Shown: in pieces, positions 51,771 through 60,160 of the stretch
How positions within the stretch are numbered: position 1 is the stretch's first letter
Layout of the letters: each line of letters opens with the position of its first letter
NCBI RefSeq assembly: GCF_002001105.1
Contig: NZ_MUNP01000028.1
Coordinates: forward strand, 55,419 to 119,418
Length of the DNA stretch: 64,000 bases
Reading direction: 5' to 3'
Origin: Rhodanobacter sp. C06
GTDB lineage: Bacteria; Pseudomonadota; Gammaproteobacteria; Xanthomonadales; Rhodanobacteraceae
The notes under the pieces: generated by a model
The model's input: only the letters and a program-made list of their open reading frames with translations
The model's database searches: none
Told to the model about the DNA's origin: nothing
Made by a program: the position numbers and the translations under genes

Positions 51771-53138
51771 TCACCCGCCCGCCACTGTCATCCGGCCCAG
51801 CAGAATGGAGCCGCAAAGGATGTGCGAGCGCGGGTCGACATCTGCGCCCGTCGCCACGATGCCCGCGTACATGTCGCGCAGGTTCGCGGCAATGGTGATC
51901 TCCTCGACCGGGTACGCGATCACGCCGTGCTCCACCCAGAAACCGGCCGCGCCGCGCGAGTAATCGCCGGTGATGGTGTTCACGCCCTGCCCCATCACCT
52001 CGGTGACCAGCAGGCCCGTGCCCAACCGGCGCAGCATGCCGGCGAAATCGCTGGCTTCGCCGTCGGCCGCGCCGGACGCCACGCGCAGGTTGTGGATGCC
52101 GCCGGCATTGCCGGTCGAGACCAGGCCCAGCTTGCGCGCCGAATAGCTGCCCAGCACATAGCGCGCGAGCACGCCGCCTTGCACCAGCGCGCTGTCGACG
52201 GTGGCCACGCCTTCCCCGTCGAAGTTGCCGGAGCCGTGGCCGCGCCGGAGATGCGGTTGTTCATCGACATGCAGCCACGCCGGCATGATCGCCTTGCCCG
52301 CGTGGTCGAGCAGGAAACTGGCACGGCGATACAGCGCGCCCCCGCTCACCGCGCCCACCATATGGCCGACCAGGCCGCGCGCGATCTCCGGCGCGAACAG
52401 CACCGGGCATTCGCGGGTGGACAGGCTGCGCGCGTCCAGCCGTGCCAGCGTGCGTTCGGCGGCCTTGTCGCCCAGTGCCTCGGCGCTGATGAAATCGCCG
52501 GCGCTGCGCACGCTGTCGTACCAGTAGTCGCGCTGCATGCGCTCGCCTTCACCCGCGATCAGCGACAGCGACAGCGAATGCCGGGTGCCGCGCTCGCGGC
52601 CGACGAAACCGTGCGAGTTCGCGTACACCGCCAGGCTCTCGCCCGCCTGCACGCCGGCGCCGTCGGAATTCGTGATGCCCGCGTGGGCGCGACCGGCATC
52701 CTCGATGCGCTGGCCCAGCGTGATGGCGTCCGTGGTATCGACGGCCCAGGGATGCCACAGGTCGAGGTCGGGGAAATCCGTCGCCATGCGCGCGGCGTCG
52801 GCCAGGCCCGCGGCGGGATCCTCCTCGGTGAACTTCGCGATGGCGCAGGCCTGGTCCAGCGTGGCCTGGATCGAATCGGGGTTGAGGTCGGCGGTGCTGG
52901 CCGAGCCCTTGCGCTGACCGAAGTACACGGTGAGGCCGAAACCGCGGTCGCGGGTGTGCTCCACCGTCTCCACCTCGCCCAGGCGCACGTTCACGCTGAG
53001 TCCGGTGTCGATGCTGGCGGCCACCTCGGCGGCGCTGGCACCGGCCGCGCGGGCGCGACGGATCACGTCCTCGGCGAGCTGGGCCAGGCGATCGAGGTCC
53101 TGTTGGCTGCGGTCGGTGCTGAGGGCGGTTTCGCTCAC
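51771..53138 (-). CDS. pmbA: Metalloprotease PmbA/TldE
   Basis: TldE partner of the TldD-TldE heterodimer, which trims unfolded peptides and matures some RiPPs. 455 residues from the GTG at 53138; the frame extends upstream to 53231 without support. SAAEVAASIDTGLSVNVRLGEVE opens the domain; EIARGLVGHMVGAVSGGALYRRASF, GSGNFDGEGVAT and VEHGVIAYPVEEITIAANLRDM are family-specific. TldE lacks the zinc HExxxH found in TldD, and none is seen here. TldD lies outside the window. It faces a DUF1653 gene and darP, as pmbA and yjgA do in E. coli. Confidence 0.95.
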   Translation of the reverse strand: MSETALSTDRSQQDLDRLAQLAEDVIRRARAAGASAAEVAASIDTGLSVNVRLGEVETVEHTRDRGFGLTVYFGQRKGSASTADLNPDSIQATLDQACAIAKFTEEDPAAGLADAARMATDFPDLDLWHPWAVDTTDAITLGQRIEDAGRAHAGITNSDGAGVQAGESLAVYANSHGFVGRERGTRHSLSLSLIAGEGERMQRDYWYDSVRSAGDFISAEALGDKAAERTLARLDARSLSTRECPVLFAPEIARGLVGHMVGAVSGGALYRRASFLLDHAGKAIMPAWLHVDEQPHLRRGHGSGNFDGEGVATVDSALVQGGVLARYVLGSYSARKLGLVSTGNAGGIHNLRVASGAADGEASDFAGMLRRLGTGLLVTEVMGQGVNTITGDYSRGAAGFWVEHGVIAYPVEEITIAANLRDMYAGIVATGADVDPRSHILCGSILLGRMTVAGG

Positions 53139-53245
53139 GAATGAAGTCTCTGGAAGATCAAACGGGTAGAATGCACGATCCGCGCCGTGCCGTCTGCCCA
53201 GATGGGGGCGCCGCGGCCAACTGCAACGCATCGCGGAGTACGCGC

Positions 53246-53485
53246 ATGGCGACCGTCCCCGGTGTCTACCGCCACTACAAGGGCCAGCGCTACCGCGTGC
53301 TGGGCACCGCCCGCCACAGCGAAACGCTGGAAGAGCTGGTGGTGTACCAAGCGTTGTATGGCGAACACGGCCTGTGGGTGCGCCCGGCGGCGATGTTCGC
53401 CGAAACCATCGAACTGGATGGCGAACCGATCGCGCGCTTTGCGCTCGAACAAGCCGAACCCGCCGACGGCGACACGCCCGCCTGA
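53246..53485 (+). CDS. DUF1653 domain protein
   Basis: 79 residues. PGVYRHYKGQRYRVLGTARHSETLEELVVYQALYGEHGLWVRP is nearly the whole DUF1653 domain, a small beta-barrel fold; the family role is unknown. The Pro/Ala-rich tail is short. Start 53246 is chosen because the domain begins there (MATVPGVYRHYKG). It lies 27 bp upstream of darP on the same strand and divergent from pmbA. Confidence 0.88.
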   Translation: MATVPGVYRHYKGQRYRVLGTARHSETLEELVVYQALYGEHGLWVRPAAMFAETIELDGEPIARFALEQAEPADGDTPA

Positions 53486-53512
53486 CGCCACCCTTCTTCC
53501 GGAACCGAAACC

Positions 53513-54058
53513 GTGAGCCCGAGCCGCAGCCGCAACCAGACCGAACTCGACGACGCCGACTACGGCCCCAGCCGTACCCAGCAGCGCCGCGACGCGCTGG
53601 CCGTGCTCGCGCTCGCCAGCCAGTTGGTGGAACTGCCGCCGAGCCGGCTGGCCAAGCTCGAACTGCCCGACGACGTGCGTCGCGAGGTCGAGGCCACCCG
53701 CAAGGTCACCGCACACATCGCACACAAGCGCCAGCTCGCCTTCCTCGCCAAGGTGATGCGCCGCCACGACGACGAGGCCTTCGCCGCGGTGCGCGCGGCG
53801 CTGGGCGAGAACCGCGAGAAGCAGCGCCAGGAAACCGCCGCGATGCACCGGCTGGAGGCACTGCGCGAACGGCTGCTGGGCGAGGACGGCGACGACGCGG
53901 TGTCTGCGCTGATCGAGCAGCATCCCGGCGTCGACCGCCAGCACCTGCGCGCGCTGATCCGCCAGGCGCGCGTGGAGCAGGTCACGCCGAACAAGCCGCC
54001 GCGGGCGTTCCGCGAGCTGTTCCAGTTGCTGAAATCGCTGTCGGAAAGCGACGCGTAG
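53513..54058 (+). CDS. darP: Ribosome biogenesis factor DarP (YjgA)
   Basis: 181 residues, DUF615. DarP binds pre-50S particles and aids late assembly in E. coli. ELDDADYGPSRTQQRRDALAVLALASQLVELPPSRL is the hallmark N-terminal block, and helical bundles with ATRKVTAHIAHKRQLAFLAKVMR and NKPPRAFRELFQLLK follow. It starts with GTG at 53513. The TAG stop lies inside the left arm of a REP palindrome that also supplies the stop of the convergent nudix gene. Confidence 0.93.
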   Translation: MSPSRSRNQTELDDADYGPSRTQQRRDALAVLALASQLVELPPSRLAKLELPDDVRREVEATRKVTAHIAHKRQLAFLAKVMRRHDDEAFAAVRAALGENREKQRQETAAMHRLEALRERLLGEDGDDAVSALIEQHPGVDRQHLRALIRQARVEQVTPNKPPRAFRELFQLLKSLSESDA

Positions 54059-54125
54059 GAGCGGCTTCAGCCGCGACCACCGCACCGCGCGGATCAAACG
54101 ACCGCGGCTGAAGCCGCTCCTACGA
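54054..54125. repeat. REP-type palindrome pair with stops of both convergent genes
   Basis: GTAGGAGCGGCTTCAGCCGCG reads inward from both ends (54055-54075 and, inverted, 54102-54124), flanking a 25-bp centre. The sequence is the well-known Xanthomonas/Pseudomonas type REP. The TAG in the left arm ends darP and the TAG in the right arm ends the nudix gene. Confidence 0.88.
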
Positions 54126-55073
54126 CGCGGGCCAGAAGCCGCGGATTCCCGCCACGCCCTGCGCGCCCATCGCGTGCGCCTGCGCCAGCTGCGCCGGCGT
54201 CATGCCGCCCAGCGCGTAGACCGGCATCGCGGCGGCCTCGGCCATTGCCCGGAACCGCGCCCAGCCCAGCGGCTGCACCTGCGGGTGGCTGGCGGTGGCC
54301 GCCACCGGCGACAGCGTGGCGAAATCCGCTTCCAGGTGCAGCGCCTGCGCGAGTTGTGCAGCATCGTGGCAACTCGCGCCGATGACTTGCTGCAGCGGCA
54401 GCGGGCGCGCGGCGAGCGTGGCCAGTTGTGCGCCGGTCAGGTGCACGCCGATACCCAGCGCCTGCGCGCCCTCGATATCCGCATTGAGCAGCAGTTGCGC
54501 ACCGTGTTCGTGCGCCAACGGCAGCAGCGCGGCGGCCAACTCGCGCACCGCCGCGCGCGGCCACAGCGGCAGGCGCAATTGCACCAACTGCTCGCCCGCC
54601 TCGATAGCGCGCACGATCCGCTCGAACCACTGTTCACGTTCGGCCGGCGACGCCTCGGCGGAGGTGATGAGGTAATGCGGCGGCAGTCGCAATGCCTGCA
54701 GGATCGCGCGGTCGGCCGGTGCCAGCGTGGCCAGGTCCACCTGCATCGGCAAGCACCATTGCAGGCCCTGCCCCTCCAGCGAACGCGGCTCGCCTTGCCA
54801 GCCCGTCACGCGCCAGGCATCCAGCAACAGCGCGCGCTCGTGATAGCGCCAGGGCACGCGGATCAGCGGCGCGGCTTCGACCAGGGCGATGCCCAGTTCC
54901 TCGTCCAGCTCGCGCGCCAGCGCATCCAGCGGCGCCTCGCCGGGTTCGCGCTTGCCACCGGGGAATTCCCACAGGCCCGCCAGATGCTTGCCGGCGGGAC
55001 GCTCGGCCAGCAGCACGCGACCCTCACGGTCGCATAGCGCGCCGGCCAGCACATGCAGCGGCGCGCCGCTCAC
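54120..55073 (-). CDS. Nudix hydrolase fused to a ThiE-like domain
   Basis: 317 residues in two parts. Residues 1-130 are a MutT-like Nudix domain with the box GGKREPGEAPLDALARELDEELGI (G-x5-E-x7-REL-x-EELGI, complete). Residues about 132-317 are a thiamine-phosphate-synthase-like TIM barrel (HYLITSAEASP, LVQLRLPL, QLLLNADIEGAQALGIGVHLT, ASCHDAAQL, FATLSPVAATASHP, PVYALGGMTPAQLAQAHAMGAQGVAGI). The N-terminal role is cleansing 8-oxo-dGTP; the ThiE-like part may bind or discard thiamine phosphates. The fusion is known in this order. It is the last gene of lgt-thyA-folA-nudix; stop TAG lies in the REP. Confidence 0.9.
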   Translation of the reverse strand: MSGAPLHVLAGALCDREGRVLLAERPAGKHLAGLWEFPGGKREPGEAPLDALARELDEELGIALVEAAPLIRVPWRYHERALLLDAWRVTGWQGEPRSLEGQGLQWCLPMQVDLATLAPADRAILQALRLPPHYLITSAEASPAEREQWFERIVRAIEAGEQLVQLRLPLWPRAAVRELAAALLPLAHEHGAQLLLNADIEGAQALGIGVHLTGAQLATLAARPLPLQQVIGASCHDAAQLAQALHLEADFATLSPVAATASHPQVQPLGWARFRAMAEAAAMPVYALGGMTPAQLAQAHAMGAQGVAGIRGFWPAS

Positions 55074-55075
55074 AC

Positions 55076-55564
55076 TCAGCTGCCGCGGACGTACTCGACC
55101 ATGTCGAAATCGTAGGCGTGCTCGGCATCCCTCTTGTGGTGCACGCGCGAGACCTCGGTCCAGTCGCTGAAGTGCACGCCGGGGAAGAAGGTATCCGCAC
55201 CATCGACCGCCGCGCTGACCCAGGTCAGATACAGCCGGCGCGCAATCGGCAGCGCCTCGCGGAACACCTGACCGCCGCCGATCACCATCAGGCCGGTGTG
55301 GTCGCAGCGCGCCTGCGCCTCGTCGATCGAGCGCACGGTGATCTGGCCGGGGAATGGTGCCTCGTGCCGGCGCGACATCACCAGGTTCGTGCGATCCGGC
55401 AACGCGCGGCCGATCGACACGGCGGTGTTGTAGCCCATCAGCACGTACTTGCCCACGGTGAGCTGCTTGAACCAGCGCAAGTCATCCGGCAGGTGCCAGG
55501 GCAGGTGTCCCTTGCGGCCGATGGCGAAGTTCTCGTCGAGCGCGGCGATCAGCGAAATGGCCAT
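55076..55564 (-). CDS. folA: Dihydrofolate reductase
   Basis: Reduces dihydrofolate to tetrahydrofolate with NADPH. 162 residues. ISLIAALDENFAIGRKGHLPWHLPDDLRWFK holds the substrate-binding Asp27 and Trp22-type loop; NLVMSRRHEAPFPG, GGGQVFREALP and TWVSAAVDGADTFFP complete the family pattern. ATG 55564 with AAGGAA 6 nt upstream. It is 2 nt from the nudix start, hence coupled, and downstream of thyA, which makes the dihydrofolate it recycles. Confidence 0.96.
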   Translation of the reverse strand: MAISLIAALDENFAIGRKGHLPWHLPDDLRWFKQLTVGKYVLMGYNTAVSIGRALPDRTNLVMSRRHEAPFPGQITVRSIDEAQARCDHTGLMVIGGGQVFREALPIARRLYLTWVSAAVDGADTFFPGVHFSDWTEVSRVHHKRDAEHAYDFDMVEYVRGS

Positions 55565-55819
55565 CTGGGTTCCTTGCAAAATTCGGAAGTCGAAGGGATG
55601 ACGTCGAGGGTCTTGCCACACGCCGATTGTAGCGATTGGAGACGATGACGGGAGCGTGTGAACAACCTTTGCCTATGTCTGGAAAGGTCTGTCCTGCCCT
55701 TTCCAGGCTCGCCAAGCCCGGCATCGCCGGGCCTGGCTCCGTCACACGACCGCCCTGCGATCGCGTGACGCGCGATCCGTCCGTGGATCGCGGTATAGCG
55801 GGCCGTCTTCGACAGCCCG
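55565..55819. other. thyA-folA gap with palindromes
   Basis: 255 bp with several GC-rich inverted repeats (GCCCGGCATCGCCGGGC near 55717, GCGATCGCGT/ACGCGCGATC). No gene or terminator. The downstream folA-nudix pair may thus have its own promoter here; none is obvious. Confidence 0.4.
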
Positions 55820-55827
55820 CTATACCG
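55791..55827. repeat. Palindrome carrying the thyA stop codon
   Basis: Perfect 13-bp arms CGGTATAGCGGGC and GCCCGCTATACCG flank 11 bp. The thyA TAG (55820-55822, minus strand) is inside the right arm. No T-run, so it is not a classical terminator. Confidence 0.7.
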
Positions 55828-56614
55828 CCACCGGCGCCTTGATCGCCGGATGCGGCGCATAGCCCTCGATGGCAATGTCCTCGTAGCGGAAATCTTCCAG
55901 CGCCCGCACGTCCGGATTCAGCGCCAGCTTCGGCAGCGGGCGCGGCTCGCGCAACAGCTGCAGCCGCGCCTGCTCCACATGGTTGTTGTACAGGTGCGCG
56001 TCGCCCAGCGTGTGCACGAAGTCGCCCACGCCCAGCCCGCAGACCTGGGCCACCATGTGGGTGAGCAGCGCGTAGCTGGCGATGTTGAACGGCACGCCGA
56101 GGAAGATGTCGCCGGAGCGCTGGTAGAGCTGGCAGCTCAATTTCCCGTCCGCCACGTAGAACTGGAACAGCGTGTGGCAAGGCATCAGCGCCATCTTCGG
56201 CAGCTCGCCCACGTTCCAGGCGCTGACGATCAGGCGGCGCGAATCGGGGTTGCGACGTATCTCCTCCACCACCCAGCGGACCTGGTCCACCGCGCCACCG
56301 TCGGCGGTAGGCCACGCGCGCCACTGCTTGCCGTAGACCGGACCGAGGTTGCCGTGTGCATCGGCCCATTCGTCCCAGATGCTGACGCCATGTTCCTTGA
56401 GGTAGGCGATGTTGGTGTCGCCCCGCAGGAACCAGATCAGCTCGTGGACGATGGACTTGGTGTGCAGCTTCTTGGTGGTGACCAGCGGGAAGCCATCGGC
56501 AAGGTCGAAGCGCATCTGCCAGCCGAACACGCTCTTCGTGCCGGTGCCGGTGCGGTCGGCCTTCTCCGTGCCGTGCTCCAGCACGTGGCGCAGCAGGTCG
56601 AGATAAGCCTTCAT
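55820..56614 (-). CDS. thyA: Thymidylate synthase
   Basis: 264 residues, same length as E. coli ThyA. Methylates dUMP using methylene-tetrahydrofolate. [18 protein letters not shown], catalytic Cys146 in [32 protein letters not shown] (dUMP-binding RSGD and folate Asn) and [11 protein letters not shown] are all present. Its ATG overlaps the lgt stop by 4 nt (ATGA), so the two are coupled as in E. coli. Confidence 0.98.
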   Translation of the reverse strand: MKAYLDLLRHVLEHGTEKADRTGTGTKSVFGWQMRFDLADGFPLVTTKKLHTKSIVHELIWFLRGDTNIAYLKEHGVSIWDEWADAHGNLGPVYGKQWRAWPTADGGAVDQVRWVVEEIRRNPDSRRLIVSAWNVGELPKMALMPCHTLFQFYVADGKLSCQLYQRSGDIFLGVPFNIASYALLTHMVAQVCGLGVGDFVHTLGDAHLYNNHVEQARLQLLREPRPLPKLALNPDVRALEDFRYEDIAIEGYAPHPAIKAPVAV

Positions 56615-57513
56615 TTCCCGTCCTTCACCGGCATCGCCACTTCGTACAGGCGCAAGGTGGGCGCATGGCGCGACAGCCACAGCAGCCACAGTCCCACGGC
56701 GATCAGCGGCAGCGAGAGGATCTGCCCCATCGTCACCCAGCCGAACGCGAGGTAGCCGAGCTGGATGTCCGGCAGACGCACGAACTCCACCGCGAAGCGG
56801 AAGGCGCCGTACATCAGCGCGAACAGGCCGGAGATCAGGTAGCGCGGCCGCGGCTTCATCGACACCAGCCACAGCACGGCGAACATCACCACGCCTTCCA
56901 GCGCCATCTCGTACAGCTGCGAAGGCTGGCGCACCAGGCCGCCGAGCTGTGCCAGCTGCGCCTGCCAGGCCGGATGCGCCGCCGCATAGATCACATCTTC
57001 GCCGTGCGAGTGCGGGAAGACCATGCCCCACGGCAGCTGCGTGGGCTTGCCCCACAGCTCGCCGTTGATGAAGTTGCCCAGCCGCCCGAGGCCCAGGCCG
57101 ATCGGCACCAGCGGCGCCACGAAATCCACCGTGTCGAAGAAATGCAGCTGCTGCTTGCGCGACCACCACAGCCCCGCCACCAGCACGCCGAGCAGGCCGC
57201 CGTGGAAGCTCATGCCGCCGTCCCACACCTTGAACAGCGCCAGCGGATCGGTCCAGATCCAGCGCAGGCCGCCCGCGTAATAGAACAGCATGTAGCCGAT
57301 CCGCCCACCCGCGATCACACCCATCATGCCGTAGAAGAACAGGTCGCCCAGCGCGTCGCGCGTCACCGGCAGGCGGCCCTTGCGCCGCCGGTACTCGCCC
57401 AGCGCAGCGGCGCTGAAGAAGCCCGCCAGGTACATCAACCCGTACCAGTGCACCTGCACCGGGCCGAGATGGAAGGCGATCGGATTGATATCGACGACGA
57501 GGGGCTGCGTCAT
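56611..57513 (-). CDS. lgt: Prolipoprotein diacylglyceryl transferase
   Basis: 300 residues. Transfers diacylglycerol to the lipobox Cys, first step of lipoprotein maturation. Seven membrane helices. [11 protein letters not shown]103-G-G-L ([10 protein letters not shown]), the signature [13 protein letters not shown] at 143-155 and [12 protein letters not shown] follow the family. ATG 57513 ([14 protein letters not shown]) is the usual start; the frame reaches 57558. It heads the lgt-thyA-folA-nudix unit. Confidence 0.97.
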   Translation of the reverse strand: MTQPLVVDINPIAFHLGPVQVHWYGLMYLAGFFSAAALGEYRRRKGRLPVTRDALGDLFFYGMMGVIAGGRIGYMLFYYAGGLRWIWTDPLALFKVWDGGMSFHGGLLGVLVAGLWWSRKQQLHFFDTVDFVAPLVPIGLGLGRLGNFINGELWGKPTQLPWGMVFPHSHGEDVIYAAAHPAWQAQLAQLGGLVRQPSQLYEMALEGVVMFAVLWLVSMKPRPRYLISGLFALMYGAFRFAVEFVRLPDIQLGYLAFGWVTMGQILSLPLIAVGLWLLWLSRHAPTLRLYEVAMPVKDGK

Positions 57514-57574
57514 GCGGTCGGGGATCAGGCAGGCAAGGCACTCAGTGTACCGGGACAAGGCGCGGCACGGCGGC

Positions 57575-57580
57575 TACACT
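57575..57580 (+). promoter_or_regulatory. -10-like TACACT before the S9 peptidase gene
   Basis: Lies 74 bp before the start in the 141-bp gap divergent from lgt. No strong -35, but the position fits. Confidence 0.3.
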
Positions 57581-57654
57581 GCCGCGAATCCGGTCAGCCA
57601 AGGTGCAGGGGAGCATCCGCCACGACCGGATCACGCCAACAGGGGAGAGCAAGG

Positions 57655-59616
57655 ATGATGTCTTTGCGCAAGTTGTGTGCCGCGCTGGTCGCGGCGTGCC
57701 TGGGGTTGCCTGCCGTCACGGCGGCAGCCGACCTGATTCCGGTGGAAAGTTTCGCCCGCCACGCCAGCATGTCGATGCCACGGCTGTCGCCCGACGGCCA
57801 GCACATCGCGGTGCGCATGGACGACGGCGGCAACCACGCGCTGGTGATCTACGACGTCGCCGACATGAGCAAGCCGGTCAGCATGTTGCGCATGCCGAAG
57901 TTCGAAATGCCGGTTGACGTGCAATGGGTCAGCCCGACCCGGCTGGTCGTGGAGAAGGGCAAGATGCTCGGCTCCATCGATCGGCCCGTGGGCACCGGCG
58001 AGATCCTCGCCACCAACGTGGACGGCACCCACCAGGACTACCTGTTCGGCTACCAGTCCGGTTACGGCACGCGCGGCGACACCCGCCAGGCCGATGACGG
58101 CTGGGGCTCGATCGACGGGCTGCCGGCGAAGGCCAACGGCCATTTCTATCTCGGTGCCCAGCTCTGGAACGACGAGAACCACAGCCGGCTGTTCGACGTG
58201 GACGCCATGAGGAACGTGCGCCACCTGATCGGCGACATCGGCGTGGGCGGACTCAGCTTCATGGTCGGCCCCGAGGGCAAGGTGGAGTTCGCCTACGGCA
58301 CGAACACCGATTTCGAGTACGTGGCCTACCAGCGCCTCGGCGACCGCTGGGCGCAACTGGGCAAGGCGCAAACCGGCAAGCTCTTCGCCCCGTTCGCCAC
58401 GGCGCCGGACGGCCAGCATATCTACGCCAAGTACAGCGCCACCGGCGGCCCCACCGAGCTGGTCGAGCAGCGCCTGGATGGCGCCGACCGCAAGCTGCTG
58501 GCGAAGGACGACTTCGGCAGCGTCGGCAATGCGCAGTGGACCGCTCCGCCGCTGCAGCCGTTCGCGGTCATCACCACGACCGGCACGCCACGCCCGATCT
58601 ACGTCGATCCGTCCCTGCCGGCGGCAAAGCTGTACATGGCGATCAGCCAGAAATTCCCCGGCGAGTTCGTCGACTTCATCAACTTCAGCGAGGACGGTCG
58701 CGAGTTGCTGTTCTCCGTGAGCAGCGACCGCGATCCGGGTACGTATTACCTGATCGACACCGAGCACTACAAGGTGATCCCGCTGTTTACTGCGGCGCCG
58801 TGGATCGACCCGGCAAAGATGGCCGAGCGCGTACCGATGCGCTTCAAGGCCAGCGACGGCATGGAGCTGGAAGCCATCCTCACCGTGCCGAACGGCGTGC
58901 CGATGGAGAAGCTGCCGATGGTGTTGCTGCCGCACGGCGGCCCGCACGGCGTCAGCGACGACTGGTTCTTCGACTGGGATGCGCAATTCCTCGCCAACCG
59001 CGGCTACCTGGTGCTGCAGGTGAACTACCGCGGTTCCGGCGGCCGCGGCGTGAACTTCGAGCAGGACGGCTACCTCAAGTGGGGCACGCGCATCCAGCAG
59101 GACCTGATCGACGGCGTGAAGTGGGCCGAGCAGCAGCAGTACGCCGATCCCGACCGGGTCTGCGTGTACGGCGGCAGCTTCGGCGGCTACTCGGCGCTGA
59201 TGTCGGTGATCCGCGCGCCGAAACTGTTCAAGTGCGCGATCGGCTATGCCGGCATCTACGACCTGGCGATGATGTACAAGAAGGGCGACATCCGCACGCG
59301 CGCCTCCGGCCGGAACTACCTCACCAACGTGATCGGCAAGGACGACGCTGCGCTGGCCGCCAACTCGCCCGACCATCTCGCGGCGCAGATCGACGTGCCG
59401 GTACTGCTGATCCACGGCGAGGCCGACCAACGCGCGCCGTTCGCCCAGGCCAAGGCGATGCGCGCCGCGCTGGATGCCGCGCACAAGCCCTACGAATGGA
59501 TGGCCAAACCCAACGAGGGCCACGGCTTCTACACCGAGGCCAACAACGTGGAACGCCTGAACCGCATGCAGGATTTCCTGGCCAAGTACATCGGCAAGGG
59601 CGCCACCCCGCCCTGA
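57655..59616 (+). CDS. Secreted S9-family prolyl oligopeptidase-like peptidase
   Basis: 653 residues. Signal peptide to about residue 24 (LVAACLGLPAVTAAA). Residues about 30-390 form an N-terminal beta-propeller; residues about 395-653 an alpha/beta-hydrolase peptidase domain. The catalytic triad is Ser508 in YGGSFGGYSAL (G-x-S-x-G), Asp591 in IHGEADQRAP and His623 in NEGHGFY. LLPHGGPHG forms the oxyanion region. It resembles the secreted S9C/dipeptidyl-peptidase-type enzymes of Xanthomonadales. Start 57655 (or 57658) has GGAGAG about 7 nt upstream. A terminator follows; monocistronic. Probably degrades peptides in the periplasm. Confidence 0.92.
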   Translation: MMSLRKLCAALVAACLGLPAVTAAADLIPVESFARHASMSMPRLSPDGQHIAVRMDDGGNHALVIYDVADMSKPVSMLRMPKFEMPVDVQWVSPTRLVVEKGKMLGSIDRPVGTGEILATNVDGTHQDYLFGYQSGYGTRGDTRQADDGWGSIDGLPAKANGHFYLGAQLWNDENHSRLFDVDAMRNVRHLIGDIGVGGLSFMVGPEGKVEFAYGTNTDFEYVAYQRLGDRWAQLGKAQTGKLFAPFATAPDGQHIYAKYSATGGPTELVEQRLDGADRKLLAKDDFGSVGNAQWTAPPLQPFAVITTTGTPRPIYVDPSLPAAKLYMAISQKFPGEFVDFINFSEDGRELLFSVSSDRDPGTYYLIDTEHYKVIPLFTAAPWIDPAKMAERVPMRFKASDGMELEAILTVPNGVPMEKLPMVLLPHGGPHGVSDDWFFDWDAQFLANRGYLVLQVNYRGSGGRGVNFEQDGYLKWGTRIQQDLIDGVKWAEQQQYADPDRVCVYGGSFGGYSALMSVIRAPKLFKCAIGYAGIYDLAMMYKKGDIRTRASGRNYLTNVIGKDDAALAANSPDHLAAQIDVPVLLIHGEADQRAPFAQAKAMRAALDAAHKPYEWMAKPNEGHGFYTEANNVERLNRMQDFLAKYIGKGATPP

Positions 59617-59641
59617 TCACGAACGCGATCTGATACGCGAC

Positions 59642-59671
59642 AGGAAGGCGCTTCGGCGCCTTCCTCGTTTT
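59642..59671 (+). terminator. Terminator of the S9 peptidase gene
   Basis: Stem AGGAAGGCGC/GCGCCTTCCT with a TTCG tetraloop, followed by CGTTTTG; 26 nt after the stop. The T-run is short. Confidence 0.75.
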
Positions 59672-60160
59672 GCGCGGCCGCATGGCGCCGGGCCGCGCCG
59701 CCGGGCGGCCGTCCGGCACCGCCAGCCCGGGCCGAGGAGCGCCCCGGACCGCTACTCCTGCCTGTCGTACAACCAGAAGTTCCGAGTTCTCCGGAACCAG
59801 GACCTTTTGAAGCGGGCTCGCAAGGCCCGTTTTGGGCTGTCGCGCTGCCCGAGCGACACGGCGCATGCAAAACCGCCACTCCCCGATCCCAAGCCCTCCG
59901 CCAAGCATCTACCGAAAGAACGTGCGTACGCGTATCGCAAGATATTGTTGAATGTTCGTTACGGGCACGTTATGTTCCGAAGGAGGCGCAAGAACGTACG
60001 TGTCCAATCTACGGTTTTCGCCGATGCCTTGCCGGCCTGCACTTGCAGTCGGTGAGGGGCAGGGCAGCGCCATGCGGAAGCAAGCGCATGAAGCTGCGTC
60101 GTTTTTCAGCATTGGGGAGTTTTCCGGTCCGACCGGAACCACTTGGGGAGTAGGTACTTC
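59672..60160 (+). other. Leader and promoter region of the Oar-like receptor
   Basis: About 490 bp without a gene. It holds a small hairpin CGGGC-TCGCAAG-GCCCG plus TTTT near 59817-59837, a strong sigma-70-like promoter (59948-59976) and a leader of about 180 nt. Inverted DNA around 59790 (GTTCCGAGTTCTCCGGAAC) could be an operator. Confidence 0.5.
59948..59976 (+). promoter_or_regulatory. Promoter of the Oar-like receptor (TTGAAT-17-TATGTT)
   Basis: TTGAAT (59948-59953) and TATGTT (59971-59976) are 17 bp apart, in the most AT-rich part of the gap. Leader to the start codon is about 175 nt. Confidence 0.6.

Noticed and set aside
53135..54097. 320-codon minus-strand frame opposite DUF1653 and darP
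   Set aside because: Shadow; darP and DUF1653 on the plus strand have clear family motifs.
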